Positions 24,327 through 32,825 of a DNA stretch of 64,000 bases are shown here, in pieces. Location: NCBI GenBank assembly GCA_963712765.1, contig CAVQIX010000003.1, positions 186,001 through 250,000 on the forward strand, given 5' to 3'. The notes below the pieces were generated by a model, which did no database searches, had not been told where the DNA came from, and saw only the letters and a list, made by a program, of their open reading frames with translations. This DNA comes from CAXMST01 sp963712765 (GTDB lineage: Bacteria; Actinomycetota; Thermoleophilia; Solirubrobacterales; 70-9). How positions within the stretch are numbered: position 1 is the stretch's first letter; every line of letters begins with the position of its first letter. The position numbers were made by a program, and so were the translations under genes.

Positions 24327-25408
24327 TGCCGCCGCAGTCCGTGGGCACCGGCCTCCTCGCCGAGGTGAGCCCGCCGTGGCCGTTCCGGATCCCAGCCCGT
24401 GGCGGCCCCGACCTCGTCTCGAGGTCTCGCGCCGGTGTCTTCGAGCGCTTCCTCCACATCGGCGGGGCGCCGATCCTGGCTCGCGCTTGGCAGCCGGCCG
24501 ATCCGGGGCCGGTCCGCATCTCGGCGATGCCGGTGGAGCCGGCCTGGCTCAGCCGTGCCGAAGGCGTACGCCGTCGGCGCACGGAGGACTACCGTCGCCG
24601 GCGGGGGTGGAGGGAGCGGACTCCGCGACCCGCCCGCGACGGTCGCCGGCCGTCGCCTGCTACCGAACCCTTCGACCGGGCATCCGAGGATCAGCTCGAG
24701 GAGGCGATCGAGCGGGTCCGTAACGCTCTCGGCGTCGACGACGACTACAGCGACTTCTACGCTCGCTTCAAGCGCGATCCCCTGCTCGGACCGGCGATTC
24801 GTCGCCGCCCCTGGTTACGGGTGCGCCGCGCGGCGCTCCCCTGGGAGGCGCTGTGCTGGGCGATCACCGAGCAGCTGATCGAGGTTGAGCGCGCTCATCA
24901 GATCCAGAGACGGATCATCGCCCGCTGGGGGCTTGCGGCGCTTCCGCCCGATCGCGATCGGGCGCTTGGTGACGTTCCGGGCCCCGGGGTGATCGGCGCC
25001 AGGGCCCCGGCCGAGCTCGCCGCGCTCGATCTCGCTCCCAAGCGCGCCGCGGCGCTGATCAGGGTCGCACGCGAGGTAGCCTCCGGGAGGATCGATCTGG
25101 ACCGGCCGGAGTCGGTGCAGCGATTGCTCGCGGTCAGCGAGATCGGACCTTGGACCGTCCAGGTTCTCGGCCACAAGGGCCGCGGCGATCCCGACTCGTT
25201 GCCGGCGGGGGATCTCGCCTACCTCAAGCTCGTCCCGCGCCTGATCGGCATGGACCGTCGCGCCACCGTCGAGGAGGTAGAGGAGTTCTACGCCCCCTAC
25301 GCCCCCTACCGCGGCTGGGCCGGGCTCTTCACCCTCGTCGCCCACGGCTCGAAGGCGGCCCCACCGCTCAAATACCACCCGCCCAGGGAAGAGCTCGAGG
25401 CCGCATAG
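24326..25408 (+). CDS. DNA-3-methyladenine glycosylase II (AlkA)-like, HhH-GPD family
   Basis: 360 residues. The C-terminal 200 residues are an HhH-GPD base-excision glycosylase domain: the hairpin-like segment VSEIGPWTVQVLG precedes SLPAGDLAYLKL, where D296 is in the place of the catalytic aspartate. The protein is longer than E. coli AlkA (282); its N-terminal 110 residues contain a low-complexity Arg-rich patch (RRRRTEDYRRRRGWRE) that could help DNA binding. Likely role is removal of alkylated bases. It overlaps the upstream small membrane-protein gene by one base. Confidence 0.85.
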   Translation: MPPQSVGTGLLAEVSPPWPFRIPARGGPDLVSRSRAGVFERFLHIGGAPILARAWQPADPGPVRISAMPVEPAWLSRAEGVRRRRTEDYRRRRGWRERTPRPARDGRRPSPATEPFDRASEDQLEEAIERVRNALGVDDDYSDFYARFKRDPLLGPAIRRRPWLRVRRAALPWEALCWAITEQLIEVERAHQIQRRIIARWGLAALPPDRDRALGDVPGPGVIGARAPAELAALDLAPKRAAALIRVAREVASGRIDLDRPESVQRLLAVSEIGPWTVQVLGHKGRGDPDSLPAGDLAYLKLVPRLIGMDRRATVEEVEEFYAPYAPYRGWAGLFTLVAHGSKAAPPLKYHPPREELEAA

Positions 25409-25459
25409 GGTCGGGGCGCCGGGCCTGGCCCCCGGTCGCGAAGGAGCAAACCGCCAGCG

Positions 25460-26494
25460 TCACTCGGGAATCTGGCCCGGCAGGAGCTCGTTGGTCAGCA
25501 GCTCCTTCGCGCCGAGCCGCGTCTCGATCTGGCCCTGGTCGGCCATGAAGCCGGCGAAGCCGACCCATTCGCTGGGGTCCATGTACCCGAACGGCTTGCC
25601 GGCGGGTGGTAGGAACAGTGGCAGGGTCTCCTCGACCTCGGCCTTGGTGAGCTCGCGGTCGAGCTCGGGCGAGGCCTCAAGCAGGGCGTTGGTCGCCACG
25701 GTCGGATTCGCCTCGGCGTCGTTGGTCCCGCGCTCGAGGGCGGCGATGAAGAGGCGGATCGCTTCGGGGTCCTCGGCGACCCGGTCCTCCCTGGCGACGA
25801 GGACGAGCTCATCGTAGTCGGGGATACCGAGCTCGTTGACGGGTTGCACGTTCGGGTTCTTGCCGTCGAGCTGGAGCTGGACGCCCTCGATGTTGCGGAA
25901 GCCGCCGAACATCGCGTCGGCGCGGCCGCTGAGGACCGGCTGCAGGAGGTTGAGGCCGACGTCGATCTGCTCGACATCCTTGGGGTCGACGCCGTTGTCG
26001 CGCAGGATCGTGTCCAGGTATGCGGTCTGGTACGGGATTCCCGCGGTCACGACGCGCTTCCCCTCGAGGTCGGCGGGTTCCTTGATCCCGGCCCTGGGCA
26101 GCGAGATCAGCGAGGTCAGCGGCTCTTGGATGATCGCGCCGACGGCGATCACGTCGAGGCCCTGGTCGCGGGCCAGCATCACCTCCGGCTCGTAGGAGAT
26201 CGCGAGGTCGACGCGACCGGCGGCGACCTGCTTGATCGGCGCCGAGGGATCGGAGGGCACCCGGGGCTGGACGTCGAGGCCGGCGTCGGCGAAGTAGCCG
26301 CGCTCGAGCGCGGTGAAGATCCCGGCGTGATCGGGGTTGATGAAGAAGTCCAGCGCGAGGTCGAAGCGCTCGACCGGTCCACCGGTGGTGTTCTCCTCCT
26401 TCTCACCGCAGCCGGCTGCCAGCAGCGCGGTTGCGATCAGGCCGATCAGGGCGGCCGAGATGGCGACCCGTGGGGAGCGTCTACTTCTTCTCAC
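25460..26494 (-). CDS. ABC transporter substrate-binding lipoprotein (NMT1/THI5-like)
   Basis: 344 residues. Signal with lipobox LLAAGC, then an NMT1/THI5-like periplasmic-binding fold: DFFINPDHAGIFTALERGYF at the start, a central AGIPYQTAYLD and IDVGLNLLQPV. This group binds pyrimidine precursors of thiamin (HMP or formylaminopyrimidine, as ThiY) or sulfonates; the TPP riboswitch upstream of the operon argues for a thiamin precursor. GTG 26494 is supported by AGGAGG with short spacing, and an ATG overlapping it runs straight into a stop. Third gene of the operon ATPase-permease-binding protein. Confidence 0.88.
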   Translation of the reverse strand: MRRSRRSPRVAISAALIGLIATALLAAGCGEKEENTTGGPVERFDLALDFFINPDHAGIFTALERGYFADAGLDVQPRVPSDPSAPIKQVAAGRVDLAISYEPEVMLARDQGLDVIAVGAIIQEPLTSLISLPRAGIKEPADLEGKRVVTAGIPYQTAYLDTILRDNGVDPKDVEQIDVGLNLLQPVLSGRADAMFGGFRNIEGVQLQLDGKNPNVQPVNELGIPDYDELVLVAREDRVAEDPEAIRLFIAALERGTNDAEANPTVATNALLEASPELDRELTKAEVEETLPLFLPPAGKPFGYMDPSEWVGFAGFMADQGQIETRLGAKELLTNELLPGQIPE

Positions 26495-26527
26495 ATGTCC
26501 TCCTGGTCGTCTCGGTCGGTAGGTGGA

Positions 26528-27319
26528 TCATCGCTCGACCCGGGCGTTCTCGCGGCCGCCCCACCACGCGAAGCGGCGCTCGATAAGAGCCAGGATCGCA
26601 AACAGTGCCATCGCCATCAGCGAGAGGACCACCATCGCCGCGAACAGGCGCGGGACCTCGAGCTGGGCATTGTCGACCAGCATCAGGTGCCCGAGACCCT
26701 CGCTGGCGCCGGCCCACTCGCCGAACACGGCGCCGATCACGGCGACGGCGGCGGCGATCTTGGCGCCGCTCAGCAGGTAGGGAAGCGCCGTTGGCAGCTC
26801 GAGACGGGAGAAGATCTGGCCGCGACTGGCGCCGAGCGTACGCATCAGCTTGCGCTGCTGAGGATCGACGGTGCTGAGCCCGTCCAGCGTGTTGACGGTG
26901 ATCGGGAAGAAGCAGATCAGGGCGATGATTGCGACCTTGGGCCCGATCCCGAAACCGAACCAGACCACGAAGATCGGGGCGATGACGATGATCGGGATCG
27001 TCTGCGAGCCGACCACCAGCGGGTAGAAGGCGCGCCGCAGGACAGGGGAGAGGTGGAGGATCGCGGCGAAGGTGACCCCGATCACCAGGGCGACTGCGAA
27101 CCCGGCGATCACCTCCCGGAAGGTCACCCAGGCGTTCTCGGCGAGGATCGAGCGGTCCGCCTCCAGCGACTGCCAGATCTCGCTCGGCGCCGGAACCAGG
27201 AACGACTCGATTCCGAGCACGTCGGCGAGCACTCCCTTGCTCGCGAGAAGCTGCCAGAGCCCGACCAGGGCGACCAGCAGCAGGATCGGCGGGAGGGCGC
27301 GCCGCGACATCTCGATCAC
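26528..27319 (-). CDS. ABC transporter permease, thiamin-precursor importer
   Basis: About 263 residues, BPD_transp_1 (SsuC/ThiX-type) permease with six hydrophobic helices. The EAA-like coupling loop is seen in RKLMRTLGASRGQIFSRLELPTALP. GTG 27319 is selected because it overlaps the ATPase stop codon as GTGA; an ATG at 27310 three codons later is the alternative. Works with the ATPase upstream and the binding protein downstream, all under the TPP riboswitch. Confidence 0.88.
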   Translation of the reverse strand: MIEMSRRALPPILLLVALVGLWQLLASKGVLADVLGIESFLVPAPSEIWQSLEADRSILAENAWVTFREVIAGFAVALVIGVTFAAILHLSPVLRRAFYPLVVGSQTIPIIVIAPIFVVWFGFGIGPKVAIIALICFFPITVNTLDGLSTVDPQQRKLMRTLGASRGQIFSRLELPTALPYLLSGAKIAAAVAVIGAVFGEWAGASEGLGHLMLVDNAQLEVPRLFAAMVVLSLMAMALFAILALIERRFAWWGGRENARVER

Positions 27320-28128
27320 GAGCCTCCCAGCGCCCGCAGCGCCTGCTCGCGGCAATCGATGAAGGAGGGCGCGGTGACGACCTCGGCCCGGCTCGCGGCG
27401 GCGGGCCTGGGCGAGCCCGCCTCCCAGACGACCCGCCCGGGGCGCGGTGAGAGAACCAGCACCCGGTCGCAGATGTAGAGCGCCTCCTCAACGTCGTGGG
27501 TGACGAGCAGCGTCGTCCGCGGCTCGGCGATGAGCGCCTCGATCAGCCAGGTCTGCAGGTCGCCACGGGTGATGGCGTCAAGCGCGGCGAACGGCTCGTC
27601 GAGCAGCAGGACGGGCTTGCCGCTGAGCAGCGTGCGGGCGAATGCGACCCGTTGCCTCATGCCGCCGGAGAGCTCGTCGGGCCGGGCCGCCTCGAACTCG
27701 TGCAGGCCGAGGCGCTGGAACAGCGGCCGTGCGAGCTCCCGCGCCTCGCTGCGGCCGGTCCCCTCGAGCCGCGGTGAGAGCGCCGCGTTGTCGATCGCCC
27801 GCAACCAGGGTAGGAGCAGGTCGCGCTGAGGCATGTAGGCGCAGAGTTCGAGCCGCTCAGCCTCGGTTCGGGCCGAGCCGATCTCGATCGCGCCGGCGCT
27901 GGCACCCGCCAGTCCGGCGATCAGCTCGAGCAGTGTCGACTTCCCGCACCCGGACGGCCCGACGATGCCGACGGTCTCGCGCCGGCCGACCTCGAGATCG
28001 ATCCCCGCCAGCGCCTCGAGCGGGCCGAACGCATGGCTTACCGACCTCAGGCTCAGCTTCCTCGGTGTCTCGCCATCGGGGGCTGAGAGGTCTCGGCCCT
28101 GGGCCGTGGCTGCGGTTTTTGGGTTCAT
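27316..28128 (-). CDS. ABC transporter ATPase, thiamin-precursor importer
   Basis: 270 residues, SsuB/ThiZ-type ATPase. Walker A GPSGCGKST, Q-loop in AYMPQRDLLLPW, signature LSGGMRQRVAFARTL, Walker B LLLDEPFAALD and the switch histidine in VTHDVEEAL are all intact. First gene of the operon, 2 bp after the riboswitch 3' edge; the ribosome site GGAGGGA is the last element of the riboswitch, so TPP binding should hide it. The substrate assignment rests on this riboswitch. Confidence 0.9.
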   Translation of the reverse strand: MNPKTAATAQGRDLSAPDGETPRKLSLRSVSHAFGPLEALAGIDLEVGRRETVGIVGPSGCGKSTLLELIAGLAGASAGAIEIGSARTEAERLELCAYMPQRDLLLPWLRAIDNAALSPRLEGTGRSEARELARPLFQRLGLHEFEAARPDELSGGMRQRVAFARTLLSGKPVLLLDEPFAALDAITRGDLQTWLIEALIAEPRTTLLVTHDVEEALYICDRVLVLSPRPGRVVWEAGSPRPAAASRAEVVTAPSFIDCREQALRALGGS

Positions 28129-28130
28129 TC

Positions 28131-28229
28131 TCCCTCCGCGCGCATTACCGCACAGGTTCGAAGGGTCAGCGCCGGGCCGGATCTCCGGAGGGCGCTATCT
28201 CAGCCCGCGAGCCCGCGAGCACCCCTGTT
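28131..28229 (-). promoter_or_regulatory. TPP riboswitch (THI-box)
   Basis: Read on the minus strand the leader has the THI-box order: AGGGGTGCT, then CTGAGA (28203-28198), then ACCCTTCGAACCTG (28166-28153), then GGTAATGC, ending in GGAGGGA that doubles as the ribosome site two bases before ATG 28128. This points to translational control by thiamin pyrophosphate. The insert between CTGAGA and ACCCTT is a GC-rich arm. Confidence 0.9.
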
Positions 28230-28241
28230 CTCCGAAAGCCG

Positions 28242-28247
28242 AGTCTA
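28242..28247 (-). promoter_or_regulatory. -10 box (TAGACT) for the TPP-riboswitch leader
   Basis: TANNNT match on the minus strand ending about 13 nt before the first conserved riboswitch base, giving a start site around 28235. No clear -35. Confidence 0.4.
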
Positions 28248-28277
28248 GAGCCCTCCGACTGCCGCCGAGCTCGGCGC

Positions 28278-29693
28278 CTATTCCGCGGCCTCGACCCCGC
28301 CGGCGACGACGTTGACGAAGTCCTCGAGGTGCTTGGTCGTCCAGCACTCGAAGGCGCGGGTCACGAAGGGCTCGTAGGCGGCCATCACCGAGTCGCCGTA
28401 GTTCCAGTACAGGCGCGGCTCGGGGTTGAGCCAGAAGGTGCGGCCGGCGCGTTCGGTTATCCGCGAGAAGACCTCGGGGTGGGGGTCGCGACCGTTGGTG
28501 CGGGCATCGCCGAGGACGATCACGGTCGAGCGCGGGTCGAGGTCGCCGGAGATCTCGACCAGGAACTCGTTCCAGACCCGGCCGTAGTCGGTGTAGCCGG
28601 AGACGTCGGCGACGCCACCGTCGCGGCTGATCTCCTCGCTGATCTTGCGGAAGTCGCGCTCCTTCTCGAAGGTGTCCGTGACCTCGCTGATGCGCTCGAT
28701 GAAGACGAAGCTGCGGAGCTTGCGGAACGAGTCGTGGAGAGCGTGCAGGACGCTGAGGAAGAACATGCTGGCCGATGTGACCGAGGTCGATACGTCGCAG
28801 AGCACGTAGATCTCGGGCCGGCGCGGGCGCTTGGGCCGGTAACGGAGCTTGAGCGGGACCCCGCCTGTCTCCAGCGAGGAGCGCATCGTCCGGCGGACGT
28901 CGACGGCCCGGCCCCGTCGACGACCCCGCTGCTCGTGGCCGAGGGTGGCCAGCCGCCGCTTCAGCTGGCCGACCGCGCGGTGGACCGCGGCGAGATCCTG
29001 GGTCGGGCTGGTCGGAAGAGCCCGATCGAGTTCGGCGAGCGGGCGCGAGGGAGGGAGTTGCTCGGTCCGTTCGATCAGGGCGGCCTCGAGCTCCTTGCGA
29101 AGGTGGCCCTCGAAGTGACGAACGCTCTCGCGGTCGAGCGTCGGCACGTCCTCCATCTCGCCCGGCTCCGCGGGCTGACCCTGGCCGGGCTGTAACCCCA
29201 GCGAGCGGCGAATCCGCTGAACATCGACGCCAACCACCCCCGAGCCCTCGCCACGCTGGCCGAAGGCGGCGACGGCGAGGCGTGCGAGATCCCCCATCTC
29301 GCTGTCCGACCCCTCGGCGATCGCGGCCCGGATGATCTCCCGCAGCTCGTCGAGATCGAGCCGCTCACCGCCCTCGAAGCGGTCGGAAGCCTCTCCCACC
29401 GCGCGCTCCAGGGCTTCGGCCTCGGCGGCCCGGAAGAAGTAGCGGTCGAAGATCAACTCGAAGATGCGCCGGTCTTCCTGCGACTTCGCCATCGTTGCCG
29501 CCAGCGCCTCGCGGAACTCGTTGCGTCGCTTCCACGGAATCGTCTCCAGCGCCTCAAAGGAGTCGAGGATCTCGGCGGTCCCGATCGCCACCCCCTCCTT
29601 GCGCAGCTCCTCGCAGAAGCTGATGATCCGGGGCGCCATCCCCTGATCGCCCCCGATGGGCCCGACCGGCCCCTCGGGGCCGTCCGCGCTCAT
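28278..29693 (-). CDS. CoxE-like VWA-domain protein
   Basis: 471 residues. The C-terminal half is a von Willebrand factor A domain with the metal-binding motif DVSTS (D300, S302, S304) after RPEIYVLC, as in CoxE-like proteins that partner a MoxR/CoxD ATPase. The N-terminal half is helical and Glu/Arg-rich (RRIFELIFDRYFF). Such pairs act as metal-insertion or remodelling chaperones, for instance in CO dehydrogenase maturation, but no coxMSL genes are present here, so the client is unknown. ATG 29693 overlaps the ATPase stop codon as ATGA. Confidence 0.87.
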   Translation of the reverse strand: MSADGPEGPVGPIGGDQGMAPRIISFCEELRKEGVAIGTAEILDSFEALETIPWKRRNEFREALAATMAKSQEDRRIFELIFDRYFFRAAEAEALERAVGEASDRFEGGERLDLDELREIIRAAIAEGSDSEMGDLARLAVAAFGQRGEGSGVVGVDVQRIRRSLGLQPGQGQPAEPGEMEDVPTLDRESVRHFEGHLRKELEAALIERTEQLPPSRPLAELDRALPTSPTQDLAAVHRAVGQLKRRLATLGHEQRGRRRGRAVDVRRTMRSSLETGGVPLKLRYRPKRPRRPEIYVLCDVSTSVTSASMFFLSVLHALHDSFRKLRSFVFIERISEVTDTFEKERDFRKISEEISRDGGVADVSGYTDYGRVWNEFLVEISGDLDPRSTVIVLGDARTNGRDPHPEVFSRITERAGRTFWLNPEPRLYWNYGDSVMAAYEPFVTRAFECWTTKHLEDFVNVVAGGVEAAE

Positions 29694-30616
29694 CTGCCCT
29701 GCTCGCCCTGCGCCTGAAGCGAGCCGGCGAGACGGACACCGACCCGCTCGGCCACGAGGTCGATGTCGGTTCGGTGCTTGACGATGATGCTCATCGTGTT
29801 GTTGAAGGTTTCGGCGTCGATGTCGTCGGCGCCGAGCAGCAGCAACGCCCGCGCCCAGTCGATCGATTCCGCGATCGACGGCGGCTTCTTGAGGTCGAGC
29901 TCCCGGACCATGTGGACCACCTCGACCAGCCGCCGGGTCAGCGTCTCGTCCAGTTCGGGGGCGTGCAGGCGGACGATCTCGACCTCGCGCTCGACCTCGG
30001 GGTAGTCGAGCCACAGATACAGGCAGCGTCGCTTCAGAGCCTCGGTCAGCTCGCGCGAGTTGTTGGAGGTGAGCAGGACCAGTGGGTGGGTGGTCGCCTC
30101 GACCACGCCCAGCTCCGGAATCGAGATCTGGAAGTCCGAGAGGACCTCGAGCAGCATTGCCTCGAACTCCTGGTCGGTCTTGTCTATCTCGTCGATCAGC
30201 AGGACGACCGGCGTCTCGGAGGCGATCGCGGCCAGCAGCGGCCGCGTGAGGAGGAACTCGTCGGTGAAGATCTCGTCGAAGGATTCGGAAGCGGAATGCT
30301 CCTCGGTCGCCTCAGCCTGGATCCGGAGCAGTTGCTTGCGGTAGTTCCACTCATAAAGCGCCTTTGCCTCGTCGAGGCCCTCGTAGCACTGCAGACGAAT
30401 GAGTTCGCGGCCGCTGGAGCGGGCCAGCGCCTTGGCGAGCTCGGTCTTGCCCACTCCGGCGGGTCCTTCGACCAGGACGGGCTTGCCGAGCCGCTGCGCG
30501 AGATGGGAGACCAGCGCAGCTGAATCGTCGGCCAGATAGCCGGCGCTCTCGAGCGCTTCGCGGGTCTGATCGACGGTCTCGGGAGTGCCCTCGGGGCTGG
30601 GCGTTGCATCGTTCAT
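29690..30616 (-). CDS. MoxR/CoxD-type AAA+ ATPase
   Basis: 308 residues, an AAA+ ATPase of the MoxR group: Walker A GPAGVGKT (51-58), Walker B LLIDEID (139-145), sensor 1 in LVLLTSNN and an arginine-rich KRRCLYLWLDYP segment. It is translationally coupled to the VWA protein and together they should form a chaperone complex. The gene is divergent from the small membrane-protein gene at 30641, with only 24 bp between the two start codons, so their promoters must overlap the coding ends. Confidence 0.9.
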   Translation of the reverse strand: MNDATPSPEGTPETVDQTREALESAGYLADDSAALVSHLAQRLGKPVLVEGPAGVGKTELAKALARSSGRELIRLQCYEGLDEAKALYEWNYRKQLLRIQAEATEEHSASESFDEIFTDEFLLTRPLLAAIASETPVVLLIDEIDKTDQEFEAMLLEVLSDFQISIPELGVVEATTHPLVLLTSNNSRELTEALKRRCLYLWLDYPEVEREVEIVRLHAPELDETLTRRLVEVVHMVRELDLKKPPSIAESIDWARALLLLGADDIDAETFNNTMSIIVKHRTDIDLVAERVGVRLAGSLQAQGEQGR

Positions 30617-30640
30617 CGCCGGGCTGATGATAATGAGGGG

Positions 30641-30853
30641 ATGACTTTCCTAACCCTCGCCGACATTCTGCCCGACTCCTCCCTCTTCTACGGAGTGCTG
30701 ATGGGGGTCGGATTCTTCCTCGGCGTCTATGCGCACGCCGCCCGGATGCCGCGACTGGTCGCCTTCTCGATCCTGCTGGTGTTCATGACCACGATCCTCA
30801 CGTTCATCGCCGCACGCACGTTCTCGGGGACCCCAGGGGCCGAACTGCCCTGA
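30641..30853 (+). CDS. small two-helix membrane protein
   Basis: 70 residues with two hydrophobic helices (SLFYGVLMGVGFFLGVYAHA and LVAFSILLVFMTTILTFIAA) joined by a short basic loop. Unknown function. ATG 30641 follows GATAAT (30629-30634), a near-perfect -10 box, by 6 nt, so the mRNA may be leaderless; the GAGGGG that touches the ATG is too close to act as a ribosome site. It shares a 24-bp divergent intergenic space with the MoxR gene. Confidence 0.6.
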   Translation: MTFLTLADILPDSSLFYGVLMGVGFFLGVYAHAARMPRLVAFSILLVFMTTILTFIAARTFSGTPGAELP

Positions 30854-30923
30854 GGTCGCTTCGAAGTGGCGATCGCTGGGTGCAAGCGGGTAGGGTCGCG
30901 CATGTCATCGGTCCAGACCAGGG

Positions 30924-31964
30924 ATGAAGTTGCCGGAGGAGGAGCAAAACGAGCCCGACGACCGGCTGAAGGTCGAGCCCCCCGAGGAGGCCACGGCCGC
31001 CCGGGAGGCCGCCAACGGCGTCGGCTTCGCGATCGAGAGCGCCCGCCGGAGCGGGATCGACGTGCTGGCCGACGACGTGCGCCGGATCTCGACCGAGGCG
31101 CGCGATGCGGCGATGCGCGCCTCGGCCGCCGAGGCGCAGGCCCGCAAGGCGATCGAGCAGCGCAAGGCCGCCGAGCGCCGCATGCATGCGGCCGAGGAGG
31201 CCGCCGCCGAAGCCGAGGAGGCCGCGGTCACCGCCGCTCGCCATGCGGCCAAGCGCTACGAGAACCGCGCGGCTGAGGCCCGGGTCAGGCTGAAGGCGCA
31301 GGCGGAGCACAAGCTCCGGGCTGCCGCGGCGAAGCTGCAGCAGCAGGCCTCAGAGCAGATCACCCAGCGGGTCGCCGCGGCGACCGAGCAGCGGCGGAAG
31401 CAGCTCGAGCAGGAAGCCGAGCGCAACCAGCGGATGCTCGACGAGCAGATCGAGGAGCGCACGCGTGAGGCGCTGGAGGCGGCCGAGGCCAACCGCGCGG
31501 CCCGCGAGGACGCCGAGCGTAAGCTCGCTCGCGCGGAGGAGAAGCTCGCCGGCCTTGCCGACAAGCTCGCAGCCGAGGCCGAGGCCCGGGCCCGCCGCCA
31601 GGCTGAGGAGCGGCTGCAGGCCGCTACGGAGCGGCTACGCGAGGAGGCCGAGGAGGAGGAGCTGAAGGCCCGTCGCCGCGCCGCGCGCGAGGCCGAGGCC
31701 GAGATCCGCAAGCGCCTCGCCTCCGAGCAGCAACGCCTGCAGGAGGAGGCCGAGCGCCGCGCCCGCGAGGACGCCGAGCGCCGCTCCGAGGAGCTCGAGC
31801 AGAAGCTCCGAGCCGAGGTAGAGAAGCAGGCGAGCGAGGCCGCCGCCCGCTCAGCCGAGGAGACCCGCTGCCGCCGGGACCAGCTCGAGGCCGAGCTGCG
31901 GGAGCAGGCCGAAAAGGAAGCACGCGAAGCGGCCGAGCGGACTCGCCGCGACCTGCTGGAGTAG
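30924..31964 (+). CDS. long coiled-coil protein, Ala/Glu/Arg-rich
   Basis: 346 residues, almost entirely one charged alpha-helix: blocks such as QRKAAERRMHAAEEAAAEAE and REDAERKLARAEEKLAGLAD repeat with heptad spacing from about 60 to the end. TolA-like or filament-like in character, with no membrane segment and no enzymatic domain. Function unknown; a cytoskeletal or scaffold role is possible. Composition bias makes database similarity unreliable for such a protein. The start ATG 30924 has no good ribosome site; a -10-like TAGGGT is at 30891-30896. Confidence 0.7.
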   Translation: MKLPEEEQNEPDDRLKVEPPEEATAAREAANGVGFAIESARRSGIDVLADDVRRISTEARDAAMRASAAEAQARKAIEQRKAAERRMHAAEEAAAEAEEAAVTAARHAAKRYENRAAEARVRLKAQAEHKLRAAAAKLQQQASEQITQRVAAATEQRRKQLEQEAERNQRMLDEQIEERTREALEAAEANRAAREDAERKLARAEEKLAGLADKLAAEAEARARRQAEERLQAATERLREEAEEEELKARRRAAREAEAEIRKRLASEQQRLQEEAERRAREDAERRSEELEQKLRAEVEKQASEAAARSAEETRCRRDQLEAELREQAEKEAREAAERTRRDLLE

Positions 31965-31991
31965 GTGGCAGGCGCGGCCAGGCGTGAGGGC

Positions 31992-32825
31992 TCAGCGCTC
32001 GCCGCGGGCGCCCGAGCGCATCCGCCTCACGCCCCGCATCTCGTCGATCGCCGCGGCCGAGGAGCCTGCGCCCGCCGGGGTCCTGCTCAGGGTCCGGATC
32101 GGCACCGGGGTCTCGACGGCCTCATCAGAGCGGTCGGCGCTCGGCTCGACCCGGAACGCGCCGGCGCTCTCGACCGATCGCACGGCCTCGATCAGCTCGC
32201 CGTCGCGAAACAGCGTCGCCGCGTGGTCGTCGAGAGCGAGCCCGGGCCGGAGGCGTCCGCTCCTCACCAGCTCCCTGTAGACCCGCCGCCGGTCGGGGTC
32301 TTGGCGGTAGTGGACGCAGTGGCTGCCGGCGAGCAGGCCGAGGCCCTCCGTCGGGACCGGCTCACCGACGCCGGTCGAGATGCCCTGCTCGAACCAGCAC
32401 ATCGAACCGGCGCTGTAGCCGCAGAGCGCGACGCCGGAGCCGTGTGCCTCGCGGAGGATCTCGCCGACCCCGTGCTCGCGCCAGAGCGCCATCAGGTTGA
32501 CCATGTTGCCGCCGGTCACATAGATCAGGTCCTGGGAGAGCAGTTGGCCACGGAGGTCGATCCTGCTCTCGCCAAGGCGAAAGAGCGAGATCGCCGACGC
32601 CTCACAGCCGCGCCGCTCCATCGCGGCGACGAAGGCCCCGATCTGGTGCTGGGGATCACCACCCGCAGTCGGCAGCAGGCAGACCACTGGGCGGCTGCCG
32701 TTGCCTGCGGCCTGGGAGACGACGTAGTCGTGCAGGAGCTCGTTCTCGGGACCCATTGCGAACTCCGTGCCGCCCATCGCGATGATCGGGCCCCGCGGCC
32801 CCTCCGTCGGTCTCACTGCTCTCAA
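31992..32825 (-). CDS. peptidase S51 (PepE/cyanophycinase-like), copy 2
   Basis: 277 residues, a class-I-amidotransferase-like fold with the S51 serine nucleophile in GYSAGS (about S138) and the preceding LIYVTGGN loop typical of dipeptidase E and cyanophycinase. Its C-terminal 60 residues are extra compared with copy 1 and Arg/Ala-rich. Starts at TTG 32825, overlapping the upstream stop as TTGA, or at GTG 32816. Likely cleaves Asp-containing dipeptides; cyanophycin use cannot be assumed, as no cyanophycin synthetase gene is present. Confidence 0.82.
   Translation of the reverse strand: MRAVRPTEGPRGPIIAMGGTEFAMGPENELLHDYVVSQAAGNGSRPVVCLLPTAGGDPQHQIGAFVAAMERRGCEASAISLFRLGESRIDLRGQLLSQDLIYVTGGNMVNLMALWREHGVGEILREAHGSGVALCGYSAGSMCWFEQGISTGVGEPVPTEGLGLLAGSHCVHYRQDPDRRRVYRELVRSGRLRPGLALDDHAATLFRDGELIEAVRSVESAGAFRVEPSADRSDEAVETPVPIRTLSRTPAGAGSSAAAIDEMRGVRRMRSGARGER

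Noticed and set aside
28150..28162. tRNA-like GGTTCGAA motif
   Set aside because: It is the conserved ACCCTT-GAACCTG segment of the TPP riboswitch read on the other strand.
30866..31276. Alternative plus-strand frame starting ahead of the coiled-coil gene
   Set aside because: Arg/Gly-rich shadow of the coiled-coil frame; a -10 box at 30891 precedes an ATG at 30902 in this frame, but the translation has no protein character.
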